From Abditibacterium sp. (GTDB lineage Bacteria; Armatimonadota; Abditibacteriia; Abditibacteriales; Abditibacteriaceae): a stretch of DNA of 64,000 bases. The position numbers were made by a program, and so were the translations under genes. Numbering within the stretch: position 1 is the stretch's first letter; each line of letters starts with the position of its first letter. The notes beneath the pieces are model-generated. The model was not told the DNA's origin, ran no database searches, and was given only the letters and a program-made list of their open reading frames with translations. The DNA lies in NCBI GenBank assembly GCA_030448265.1, contig JAUJNG010000001.1:152490-216489 (forward strand). Direction: 5' to 3'. Below are positions 44,538-52,197 of the stretch, one piece after another.

Positions 44538-45191
44538 CTAAAGTTCGTGCGGAGCAATCGAGCGGAACCCCGGCGGCGCGTCGCCCGCCACAAAGAACGG
44601 GCCAAAGATGTGCGCGCCCGTCGCGGGGACAGAACGGTTGAGCGGCATGCTCTCCAAGAGCGCCTCGTCGTTAGCCACACCGATGGTGCCGTCTATTCCC
44701 GTCTCGAACGTGGTGATGAGTCCGCCCACCAGCTCCTGCATCGACTCCAAGTGGTTGGGAATGGTGCGGATCTCGGGCGGTTGACCTATAGGGAAGAAGA
44801 GCACCTGGATGGTCGGGATCTGGTGGGGCAGCGGATCGGCGCGGGTGTATTTGCTGGGCTTGGGATCTGGGTGTACTTCGGGCGCTTGCTCCAACTCCTC
44901 AAGCTCTTCATCGAGCTTCGCGCGGAGCTCGTCATCGAGCGTCTGGGTGAAGTGCGTGAAGGGCATGCCGAGTGCGAGGAGCCAATTGCGAACGTCTATG
45001 AACCCAAGCGGTTGGTTGCCACTCTCGAATGCCGTCACCTGGGCGGGAGTAAGTTCAAGTTTGTGCGCGAGCTGTTCGATGGACAGGCCCATGTCCTGGC
45101 GGGTTTGGATGAGGCGTTCGAGGAGGATGCGGTAGGCGGGCGTCGGTGTGAAAGGGGTGGGACCCTGTGGGGTAGGGCGGTGCTCGCTCAC
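44538..45191 (-). CDS. XRE HTH plus DUF3846 protein, cut by an amber codon
   Basis: A 217-aa protein. Residues 18-85 form an XRE-type HTH (LSIEQLAHKLELTPAQVTAF). After a Pro/Glu-rich linker, a DUF3846 domain spans about 122-217: TIQVLFFPIGQPPEIRTIPN, LVGGLITTFE, VANDEALLESMPLNRSV and IFGPFFVAGDAPPGFRS. The frame ends in TAG (44538-44540), but the same frame goes on for 33 codons, RLLDALCPELPQTEFPRLIA to LEGGREWMEMWN, before TAA at 44436. That tail recurs at 43756, so it belonged to the gene. The stop is either a recent nonsense mutation or read through. Its start overlaps the second XRE gene by four bases. Confidence 0.8.
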   Translation of the reverse strand: MSEHRPTPQGPTPFTPTPAYRILLERLIQTRQDMGLSIEQLAHKLELTPAQVTAFESGNQPLGFIDVRNWLLALGMPFTHFTQTLDDELRAKLDEELEELEQAPEVHPDPKPSKYTRADPLPHQIPTIQVLFFPIGQPPEIRTIPNHLESMQELVGGLITTFETGIDGTIGVANDEALLESMPLNRSVPATGAHIFGPFFVAGDAPPGFRSIAPHEL

Positions 45192-45466
45192 TTCGCACCT
45201 CCCTGTTGGTCGTCAGGGAGTTGGGCGGTGATCGCCGCGTCGAGCCTGAGCATGAAGTCCAAAAACGGGACGCCGAGCGCGATACACCAGTGGCGGGTCT
45301 GGACGAAATCCAGCTGGCGCTGTCCAGTCTCGTAGGATTGAACCTGAGCGGGGGTAAGCTCGAGACGTTGAGCGAGTTCTTCGGTCGAGACGCCGCGATC
45401 ACTTCGCTCCTGGACGAGCATATTCAGAAAGAGCGTGTAGCTGGGCGTGGGGGTGAAGCGGCTCAT
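45188..45466 (-). CDS. small XRE-family HTH protein
   Basis: A 92-aa protein that is essentially one XRE HTH domain: VSTEELAQRLELTPAQVQSY (about 28-47), then TGQRQLDFVQTRHWCIALGV. It is paralogous to the HTH half of the next gene (shared FTPTP-Y, LELTPAQV, ALG-PF), so the pair arose by tandem duplication. It overlaps the downstream gene by four bases and an 18-aa ORF upstream by four bases. A prophage- or toxin-antitoxin-style regulatory role is possible, but no toxin is visible. Confidence 0.75.
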   Translation of the reverse strand: MSRFTPTPSYTLFLNMLVQERSDRGVSTEELAQRLELTPAQVQSYETGQRQLDFVQTRHWCIALGVPFLDFMLRLDAAITAQLPDDQQGGAK

Positions 45467-45519
45467 CGCTGGCCTCCACTGAGAAGGCGCGCCTGCGGCA
45501 CTGTGGGATTGATAGACAT
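45463..45519 (-). CDS. 18-aa leader ORF, coupled to the XRE genes
   Basis: ATG 45519 is preceded by AGGAG at good spacing and opens MSINPTVPQARLLSGGQR, whose TGA overlaps the ATG of the XRE gene (ATGA). The layout suggests a leader peptide that couples translation. Its own sequence has no regulatory codon run that I can see. Confidence 0.5.
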   Translation of the reverse strand: MSINPTVPQARLLSGGQR

Positions 45520-45855
45520 TTTCGGGCTCCTGAGGGAATAAAACTTTGTCACTTAAAAAGTAAAATTCACGGAAGTGCCGTCGAAAATTATCTTGGGTAA
45601 ATGAAAGTTTTCACAAGTGCAGGGAAGCGTGGAGGGGAGAGGAGTACGTTTGTCGATATGAGCGCCTCGCGGAGGGAGGGAGCCAAAAAGCAAAGTGGAA
45701 GGGGACGAGGTGCCATTACGAACAGTGGCGAGAGTTACCGGTTGGAAAAACCCGGAGTAAAATGAATTTCGTAAAGACGCCGTGAATCTGGGCCTGCGCC
45801 TTTATCCCTCCTTCAACACCTAAGAATTTTCCCTCAATTCCAGCTCCCGACCGAC
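45520..45855. other. divergent promoter region of XRE operon and lipoprotein
   Basis: No gene visible. It contains a palindrome ACTTAAAAAGT near 45551 that could bind the XRE protein, a copy of the dispersed motif GTTTGTCGATATGAGCG (45649-45663) and a purine-rich stretch. Confidence 0.45.
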
Positions 45856-46236
45856 ATGAAACCTCTTCTTTGCATCATTGCCTTCTCGCTTTCGTTTTCT
45901 TTATCAGGATGTGGCACCATGGCACGCATCGCGGTAAACGCGGTGCAGAGCAAAAATGTCGCGGCCACAAATGCTGATCCGGCGCTTTACGTCGGCGCGG
46001 GGACAAGCAGCGAGCTACCTGTCCTCAAGGCAAAGTATCGCGCTGGTGGAACACGTATCCAGACAGAGGAGCCACAAACGGCCAGTCTGTTCGAGTTAAA
46101 GTCGGCTTCTCGCAAGATTGTAGCCCCTGCCCCCAACGATCCCGATGTGTTCGCTCCAGCGCCGCACGTGCGCGGGGTTTACTGCTGCCACCGCGCGAGC
46201 ACTATGAGGCTCTCCAGCAGGTGCGAACCGAAATAG
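45856..46236 (+). CDS. short lipoprotein, probably frameshifted at the end
   Basis: A 126-aa ORF with a lipoprotein signal (MKPLLCIIAFSLSFSLSGC). The rest is polar, with NADPALYVGAGTSSELPVLK and a Pro-rich APAPNDPDVFAPAPHV stretch. The last 25 residues (RASTMRLSSRCEPK) look out of frame. In the next frame the DNA reads LPPREHYEALQQVRTEIDTP and stops at 46248, which is more protein-like. I infer a frameshift near 46170-46190. No domain recognised. Confidence 0.5.
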   Translation: MKPLLCIIAFSLSFSLSGCGTMARIAVNAVQSKNVAATNADPALYVGAGTSSELPVLKAKYRAGGTRIQTEEPQTASLFELKSASRKIVAPAPNDPDVFAPAPHVRGVYCCHRASTMRLSSRCEPK

Positions 46237-46449
46237 ACACACCTGAGGGACGGTGAGAGTATCAGCGTCGAGCCGGTGTTGAAGGAACCCTTTCGCAGGG
46301 AATCAGGCGCTGTGGTTTGAGGCACGCACGCTATCATGGTTTAGCCAAAACGCATCTTCAGCACATGGCAACTGCCGTCGCGTTGAACGTGATGCGGGCT
46401 GTCAATCATCTGCAAGAGAAACCTCTGGCCACAATGCGCCAATCGCGCT

Positions 46450-46725
46450 TTGCACGACTCGCCGCGTGAGTTCGCCAACAGTATCCGACCGTTTGCGAGA
46501 AAAGGAGCCGTTTGTCTCAGGCATAACTCCTGTGGTCAGTTCCTCTTTTTAACTGTCCACATTATTGGGAGAGTTCCAAAAGCAAAAACCCTAAAAATAG
46601 GTTGGATTGAGCCAGGTGATGTGTTGCTGGCTCATAATGCTTCCGTTGGGAGCGTTGCGTTATATCAAGGTCAATTTAACCGCGCACTGACTGGCACATC
46701 ACTAACCGCTTTTCGCCCTAACTAA
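46450..46725 (+). pseudogene. HsdS (type I restriction specificity subunit) fragment
   Basis: The last 45 residues of this 91-codon frame, IEPGDVLLAHNASVGSVALY then GTSLTAFRPN, match the conserved HsdS block G-D-I-L-x-T-H-N-A-T-V-G-R-V-A. The frame ends after RPN, where a complete protein would go on for more than 100 residues. Upstream residues do not look like HsdS. The DNA (46540-46735) is visibly more AT-rich than its surroundings. I infer the remnant of a lost restriction-modification locus. Confidence 0.6.
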
Positions 46726-46918
46726 GCCTTTTTGGATAATGGATTTCTCACGTTTGCTCTGCGTTCACACAGTTTTCAGCGTCAATTAGAGAAGAACATG
46801 GGGCAAACAACGAGAAACCAAGTGCCTATAGCCGCTGCGTCGTTTTGGGGCGTGAGAGGTGAGAAATTTTCATGATTCTGGGTTGTTTGCGAAACATTTC
46901 TCCAGGGAGTGAGCGCAT

Positions 46919-48988
46919 TTAGCGTGGAATGAGTTGGTGGTCGGTGCGGCCCTGCCAGCCGTCGATGCCGAGCCAGAAAAGCGCCATCAGGATGTCGCCC
47001 ATCACCAGGCCCAGGAAAAGTGGGGTCAGGCGGCGATATGATTCGATGCCGCCAAAGCGCATGATGAGGATTTTGCACCCCCATCCCGCCAGAAGCGAAA
47101 ACCACAGCAGGTGCATGGCGTAGGTCAGCCCCATCAGGTAGCCGATGGGATGCAGCGGAAACCAGGCGAAACGCGAGCGCGCCAGCATCATGCCCCACGT
47201 GGCCACTCCGCCCACGCCCTGCCAAATCCAGTTCGTCCACGACAGCGCAGGCGCGCCGCCAGGCATCATCGCTTCTTGAGCGAGTCGCACCGGTTTGTGC
47301 GGCTCGTGAAAGCGAAACGGGTAGTTGCCCAGTTGCAGCCCGCCGCCCTGGTAGCCCAATCGCACGTTCATCCACAGCGCCACGACAAGCGAAATGAGGG
47401 TGCAGGCCGCGATGAGGCCCAGGAGTGGGCGCATCGGAATGCGGCGGTCGCCGGCGAGTTTGAAACTCTGCACGAACGAGGGCAGCAAAATGGCGCGGGT
47501 GTGGTTCATCATCACCGTCTGCACGAAAGCGGCGGGCACGATGCTGGCCGGAGCGAGCCACGTCCCCGCGCCGGAGGGAATGAGTTGAGCCAGAATGCCC
47601 AGGGGAATCCACGATGGCACCACAAAAAGTAGCCCGCCCTCGACCACGATGCGCGCCAAAACGAGCGCGATGACCAGATAAAGCGCCCACATCAAGAGCG
47701 CGACATCCCAGCGCATCCCCGCCGCGCAGCACCACGCCACCAGAAACCCCAGCGACAGGATGAACCCCCAAAACGCGACCGGATAGGAAAGTGCCTCGTC
47801 GGCTTCGGCGGGCGTGGCTTTGGCGCGTCCGAAAGCGCGGCGCACGATATGGCCGAGGTGTTCGCGGCCCGTCCACACCAAAAGCAGTGCGAAAACGATA
47901 AAAGCGCCGACCTGCTGGTGCCCGACGAAGGTTTTGGATTGCGAGGTGGGCGTGGTGGGCAGCGTCGCGGGCAGATAACCGGCGTAATAAGCCAGCATCA
48001 ACTGGAATTTGAAAATCCAGAAGCCAAACCACAGCGAAAACGCGATGTCGCTGGCGAGCAGAAAAGTCAGCCCAATGGCGATGGGAAAAATGAAAAGCGG
48101 GACGGAGGCGATCTGGTTCCAGGGCGGCTCGGTCATGTAGGCGTTGAGATCGAGAAACGTCGCCACGCGCGGCACTTCGGGAAAATACAGGCTGAGGCCG
48201 TTGAGCAGTTGCAGACCAATCGCGCCTCCCGCGCCGAGCCACATCAACGGGTCGCGCAGCAGGTAGCCGCCAACGCCCAGACGCCCTTTTGCGGCGGGCG
48301 AGGCATCCTCGGTCAGTTCGAGCGGCAAACGCAAAAGTGGAAAAGAGAGCGCCTCACGCTGTGCCCACTGCGCGCGCAGCATCACGCCCATGCACGCCAG
48401 AAGCGTATAAAGCGCGAGAATCAGCGCGCCCCACGCCCCAAGCGGAACCGCCCAGGAAGCCCAGGGAATGCTTTCGCCTGGCCCAATTCCGACATACCAG
48501 CCTTCGACAACGGCGCGGTTATAAACCTTGGCCTCGGTGAGCGCGGGCGTGAACCACGACGGCAGGTTTTCGGAGAGGAAGTCGAACCAGCGATTTTCGG
48601 GCGTGGCGTAGTAGAACGAACCGATCAGAACCGGCACCACGATGTTTTCGGCCCCGTTGCCTGGCACCAGACACGAAAACAGGCACGAAATGTAAACCAC
48701 CAGCATCTCGTTGCGCCCCAGGGCCCAGCGCCGCCCCAGCGCGCGCAATAGGGGATTGAGCGCCAGAAGCCCCAGCAGCACCCCGATGCCACCGGCGGGC
48801 AGATGCGAAGCACCCAGGTAAGAGTTGTTGAATTTGGTGTCGATCACCGGCACCAAAAGGCCAAAACCGACCGCCAGCAACAGGCACAGCGCCACCACGC
48901 GCGGCGTCACGCTCCGCTCGCGCGGCGCGGGCGCATGGGCGTCCGTATCGGCTGTCGGAGAACGAGATTCTGCGTCCGGCATGGTCAT
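46919..48988 (-). CDS. DUF6785/DUF6784-type polytopic membrane protein, copy 1
   Basis: A 689-aa integral membrane protein with about 14 hydrophobic segments, starting after a Pro/Ala/Asp-rich cytosolic N-terminus (1-28). Marker segments are LLVPVIDTKFNNSYLGASHL, ENIVVPVLIGSFYYATPENR, PEVPRVATFLDLNAYMTEPP and WFPLHPIGYLMGLTYAM. It resembles the transporter-like protein at 62622-64000 in order and sequence. The family is common next to glycosidases in Armatimonadota, which suggests oligosaccharide handling; no transport activity is established. ATG 48988 with GAGTGAAAAG upstream is used; another ATG follows two codons later. It ends the second carbohydrate cluster. Confidence 0.82.
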   Translation of the reverse strand: MTMPDAESRSPTADTDAHAPAPRERSVTPRVVALCLLLAVGFGLLVPVIDTKFNNSYLGASHLPAGGIGVLLGLLALNPLLRALGRRWALGRNEMLVVYISCLFSCLVPGNGAENIVVPVLIGSFYYATPENRWFDFLSENLPSWFTPALTEAKVYNRAVVEGWYVGIGPGESIPWASWAVPLGAWGALILALYTLLACMGVMLRAQWAQREALSFPLLRLPLELTEDASPAAKGRLGVGGYLLRDPLMWLGAGGAIGLQLLNGLSLYFPEVPRVATFLDLNAYMTEPPWNQIASVPLFIFPIAIGLTFLLASDIAFSLWFGFWIFKFQLMLAYYAGYLPATLPTTPTSQSKTFVGHQQVGAFIVFALLLVWTGREHLGHIVRRAFGRAKATPAEADEALSYPVAFWGFILSLGFLVAWCCAAGMRWDVALLMWALYLVIALVLARIVVEGGLLFVVPSWIPLGILAQLIPSGAGTWLAPASIVPAAFVQTVMMNHTRAILLPSFVQSFKLAGDRRIPMRPLLGLIAACTLISLVVALWMNVRLGYQGGGLQLGNYPFRFHEPHKPVRLAQEAMMPGGAPALSWTNWIWQGVGGVATWGMMLARSRFAWFPLHPIGYLMGLTYAMHLLWFSLLAGWGCKILIMRFGGIESYRRLTPLFLGLVMGDILMALFWLGIDGWQGRTDHQLIPR

Positions 48989-49039
48989 CTTTTCACTCGC
49001 TTTTTCTCCCCGTCAATTTAAAAACACCGCGCCGCGCCA

Positions 49040-50080
49040 TTAGGCGCCGCGCCGCACGATTTCCACCCCGTCGGGCGCTTCAACCGTGCTTTGGATCGCG
49101 CCCACGGCCGTTTTTTGGTGCCGCACCCAAATCGCGCCCTGTGACGTGGGAAAAGCGCCTTCGGCCCATTCCAAATCGGCCAGATGCGGCTCGATTTTTA
49201 CCCTGGAACAGCCTGGCGCGAGTGGATTGAAGCCTAAAACGTGCTGCGAGAGCCACGCGGTCGGCCCCGCCGCCCAGCCGTGACACAGGTTGTGGCGCAA
49301 ACCCGCATAGCAATACTCACCGCAGTCGAGGTGAACGTCGCGCTTATCAGGAGCCACCAGTTCATCAATGCGACCCGCATTTTCGGCCCATTCCAAATCG
49401 AAATGCTCCCAGAAACTGGTCGCGCCCAAATCGAGCATGGCGCCCCAGTAGCGCCGGATCACTTCCAACGCGCCCTCAATGTCGCCTGCCAATGCCCGCG
49501 CTTGCAAGACGTAGTAGCTGTAAAACGTCGAAAGGCCGCGCAACGGCTCGCGCGCCAAAACCTGCCGGTTGGCCTCAAGCGGCGTCTGAAGGCCCGCCAA
49601 GGCCAACAGTGCGCTCGCCTGTTTGGAATTGGGCAGAAGCGGCGGCACTTGCAACCCCAGCCGCGCCGCCGCGCTCTCGCACTCGGCGCGCGTTTCCTCC
49701 TCGCCCAAAACCTCGCATAATTGCGCTCCGGCGCGCAGACAGAACCCCAGCAAGGCGCGAAGTCCCGCGCGCACGGCTTCAGGATGCGGACCCGAAGGCC
49801 AATCCAAAAACTCGTGTCCAGCGGACAACATCTCGCCCCCGTGCCGACGTGTCCGCAAAGCCGGTGGAGCAAACCGCGCAGATAGCCGCGCTGCGTTTCG
49901 AGATAGGCGCGGTCACCGTGATGCCAATACCAGTCGCGCTGGATAATCACCCACCACATCGAATAGGAGCCGATGCCGTTCATCCAGCCGCCCTGCGGCG
50001 CGTCCGGTTCGCACTCCAGCGCGGGAAGTGGCGTGTGATCGCGCACCCAGTCGAGGCTTTGCGGCACGATGGGATGGGCA
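49040..50080 (-). pseudogene. GH78 alpha-L-rhamnosidase, 5'-truncated and frameshifted
   Basis: The 5' part reads WMNGIGSYSMWWVIIQRDWY and YLETQRGYLRGLLHRL, the helical core of GH78. At a G-run (49836-49840) the frame moves, continuing GGEMLSAGHEFLDWPSG, SFWEHFDLEWAENAG, NLCHGWAAGPTAWLSQHVLG and VKIEPHLADLEWAEGAFPTS, which are the GH78 C-terminal landmarks. No N-terminal beta-sandwich domains or start are present, so about two thirds of a normal GH78 is missing. The stop at 49040 is 51 bases before the DUF6785 start. Confidence 0.75.
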
Positions 50081-50336
50081 CCGCCAGCGCGATTTGCGAG
50101 GGTGTTTTGGGCATTGCAAGGGTTGTCACGGCCACCATCGAATTCTTGGGCCGGAACTGGTGCGTTACGATGCGCTCCAACGGTTGACCAGGCGAAAAGT
50201 GCAGCGTGACGGCGGCGGGCGCAACTTCCACATCGCGGCGAGCCGCGAGGTTGTAGCAGAGCGCATTTTTCCACAAAACGAGGTAAAAGCGCCCGTTGCG
50301 TTTTCGCAGCAGAAAGAGTGCGGCCCAGACGGGTTT
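50080..50336 (-). pseudogene. beta-sandwich remnant of another glycosidase
   Basis: Right after the stop of the GH99-like gene, in another frame, the DNA reads FLLRKRNGRFYLVLWKNALC, AARRDVEVAPAAVTLHFSPG and ERIVTHQFRPKNSM. This looks like the C-terminal beta-sandwich of a secreted glycosidase, where such L-L-x-K-x-N-G-x-F-Y-L-x-L-W strands are usual. There is no start and the frame merges into the GH78 fragment. Confidence 0.45.
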
Positions 50337-52127
50337 TCACTGCCTTCCCTCGTAGCGGTAATTGAAGCGGCGGTTGGGCGCGCTATCGCCTTGCAGGAAA
50401 AACTCGCTGATGTCACCGTTCTGGCGCGCGTTGTCGGCCCAGTGAAAATCAAAGGCAACACGCGCTCCGGTCTGCCCAAGGAAGGCGCGCGGGATTTGGA
50501 TTTCGAGTTGGTTGTCCTTGGTTCGCAGAGGCACTTCGGCGACCGTAACCCAATTCCAATTCTCACCCGTTCGCACCGCGCGGCGCAGGGTGGTGCGGTT
50601 GGCGTCCATCACCAGGCCATTGACCAGAAAATCGTAGCCGTGCCAGCCGGTGGCAGCGTTTTGATCGGCGTCTATGTAGAGCAGCATCCACGAAGGGTTA
50701 AGCGGCGAAGTCAGCGGTTCGCGCGTGTCGGCGTAAAAATAAACGTTAGCGGCGTCGCGGGCCACTTTGGACGAGACGATGTCGTTGCGCCCCGAAGTGT
50801 TCACATAGCGCAAATCGCCCCAGCCAGGGTGATCGCGGTGCAGCGTGTCGCCTACTGTGTCGCGGTATTCGGGCGTGACCTGGCGCCACTCCTGGAAGTC
50901 GGCGTCCATCCTGATGCTTTGCGGTGCGCTCGTTGGAGGCAGAGGGCGGGCGCCCTTGTAGCGCCGGATGTTGGCGACGAGTTGATAATAGAGGTTATCG
51001 GTGCTGCCGCCCTTCATCGGCTCGGCGTCGCGGTTGAACTCGGCGTTGTAGGCGTCCACGAAGAAAGTGCCGCCTTCGGGAAGTGGTTTGCCCAAAAATT
51101 GCCTGTCTTGATTGGGCACCACAAGGGTGCGCTGCGCGACCCATTCGTTCCAGCCAGTCACAAAAACAAGCGGTGGATCAATTTCATGCGCCCGCTTCCA
51201 CTGCTCGGCGAAGTGCAGTCCCTGGCCGTAGGTCGGCGTAAGGCCATAGCGATCAATTGGCGGCTGCTTGCCGTTGTGAAAAGAGCGCCCGATGTTGCGC
51301 GTTGGGTGCGAGGCGATGGCGACGGGAATCTGTTCCACATCGTTGGGGTTTTCGCCCAGGCCAGGGTCTTGGGGATAAGTATCAATCCACTGCCACTTGC
51401 CTGGCCCCGCATCCCACGCCCACGAGTAGCGCCAGTTGAAAAAATTTTTGATTTCGTCCGGCAGGGTGATTTCTCGCGTGGTGCCGTCGGGCGCTTTGAT
51501 TTCCTGCTTGGCGTCGCGCACGCCCAAAAGCAGCGGCTTGCCTTCCCAGCGATACCACAATTCGGGATACAGATTTTTGGAGTAGAACTCGTCCCACAGC
51601 TTTTGCACCGTCTCGACGGGCCGCGCGAAGCTCAAGAAACCGATTTGTGGGGTGCGGTTGCCCTCGGCGCGCATGGCGCGAGCGGTTTCACCCAGCAGAC
51701 GCACCTCGTCGGGATAGGTGAAGCCATTGGTGATGTCGAGAAAGAGCACGTCCACGCCCGCGTCCTGGAGCATGGAAAGGTTGCGGCGCACGACCCAGGG
51801 ATCGGTCGAGCGGTAATATCCGGCTTCGGGTTCGCCCCACCAGTGAAAGGAACTTTTCGGCCCATATTGCGGGTTTTCGGGATTGACGGCGAGAAGTTTG
51901 GAGATGTCGAATGGCCCTGGCGTGCCGTGCCCGCCGTGCCACACGAAATAAAACGCTCCCACCGTGCGGTCTTTTTGCGGCGGGCGCACTTCGCCGGCCA
52001 ACGGCAACCGGCGTTCCAGTGCGTCGGTAGCGACCCAAGTGTCAGAAAACAAATCCCACTCCGCCGCGCCGCAGTGCGTCGCGCTCGCCAGAGATAGGCA
52101 CAACGCAAGAACAGACAAGTTTTTCAT
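50337..52127 (-). CDS. secreted GH99-like hydrolase with CBM9-like domain
   Basis: A 596-aa exported protein. Signal peptide MKNLSVLALCLSLASATHCG; cleavage near GAA. The catalytic barrel (about 45-370) has RTVGAFYFVWHGGHGTPGP, DAGVDVLFLDITNGFTYPD and LVFVTGWNEWVAQR, as in GH99/GH71-like enzymes that act on alpha-linked mannans or related glycans. The C-terminal 190 residues look like a CBM9-type sugar-binding sandwich (IRMDADFQEWRQVTPEYRDT, YFYADTREPL, YIDADQNAATGWHGYDFLVN). ATG 52127 begins the signal; the frame is open 330 codons upstream inside the next gene and is not coding there. Substrate is inferred only. Confidence 0.78.
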   Translation of the reverse strand: MKNLSVLALCLSLASATHCGAAEWDLFSDTWVATDALERRLPLAGEVRPPQKDRTVGAFYFVWHGGHGTPGPFDISKLLAVNPENPQYGPKSSFHWWGEPEAGYYRSTDPWVVRRNLSMLQDAGVDVLFLDITNGFTYPDEVRLLGETARAMRAEGNRTPQIGFLSFARPVETVQKLWDEFYSKNLYPELWYRWEGKPLLLGVRDAKQEIKAPDGTTREITLPDEIKNFFNWRYSWAWDAGPGKWQWIDTYPQDPGLGENPNDVEQIPVAIASHPTRNIGRSFHNGKQPPIDRYGLTPTYGQGLHFAEQWKRAHEIDPPLVFVTGWNEWVAQRTLVVPNQDRQFLGKPLPEGGTFFVDAYNAEFNRDAEPMKGGSTDNLYYQLVANIRRYKGARPLPPTSAPQSIRMDADFQEWRQVTPEYRDTVGDTLHRDHPGWGDLRYVNTSGRNDIVSSKVARDAANVYFYADTREPLTSPLNPSWMLLYIDADQNAATGWHGYDFLVNGLVMDANRTTLRRAVRTGENWNWVTVAEVPLRTKDNQLEIQIPRAFLGQTGARVAFDFHWADNARQNGDISEFFLQGDSAPNRRFNYRYEGRQ

Positions 52128-52197
52128 CGTAAGTGAGGCCTTTTCAAAGTCATTTCGGTGATGTTTACCGCTATTTTCTTTCACACCTCCGGTTCTT

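Noticed and set aside
46782-48242. 486-aa minus-strand frame overlapping DUF6785 copy 1
   Set aside because: Arg/Ala/His-rich translation in a shifted frame; the membrane-protein frame with hydrophobic helices is the real one.
50028-52097. 689-aa plus-strand frame opposite the GH99-like gene
   Set aside because: No recognisable domain; the minus strand encodes a complete enzyme with signal peptide and catalytic landmarks.
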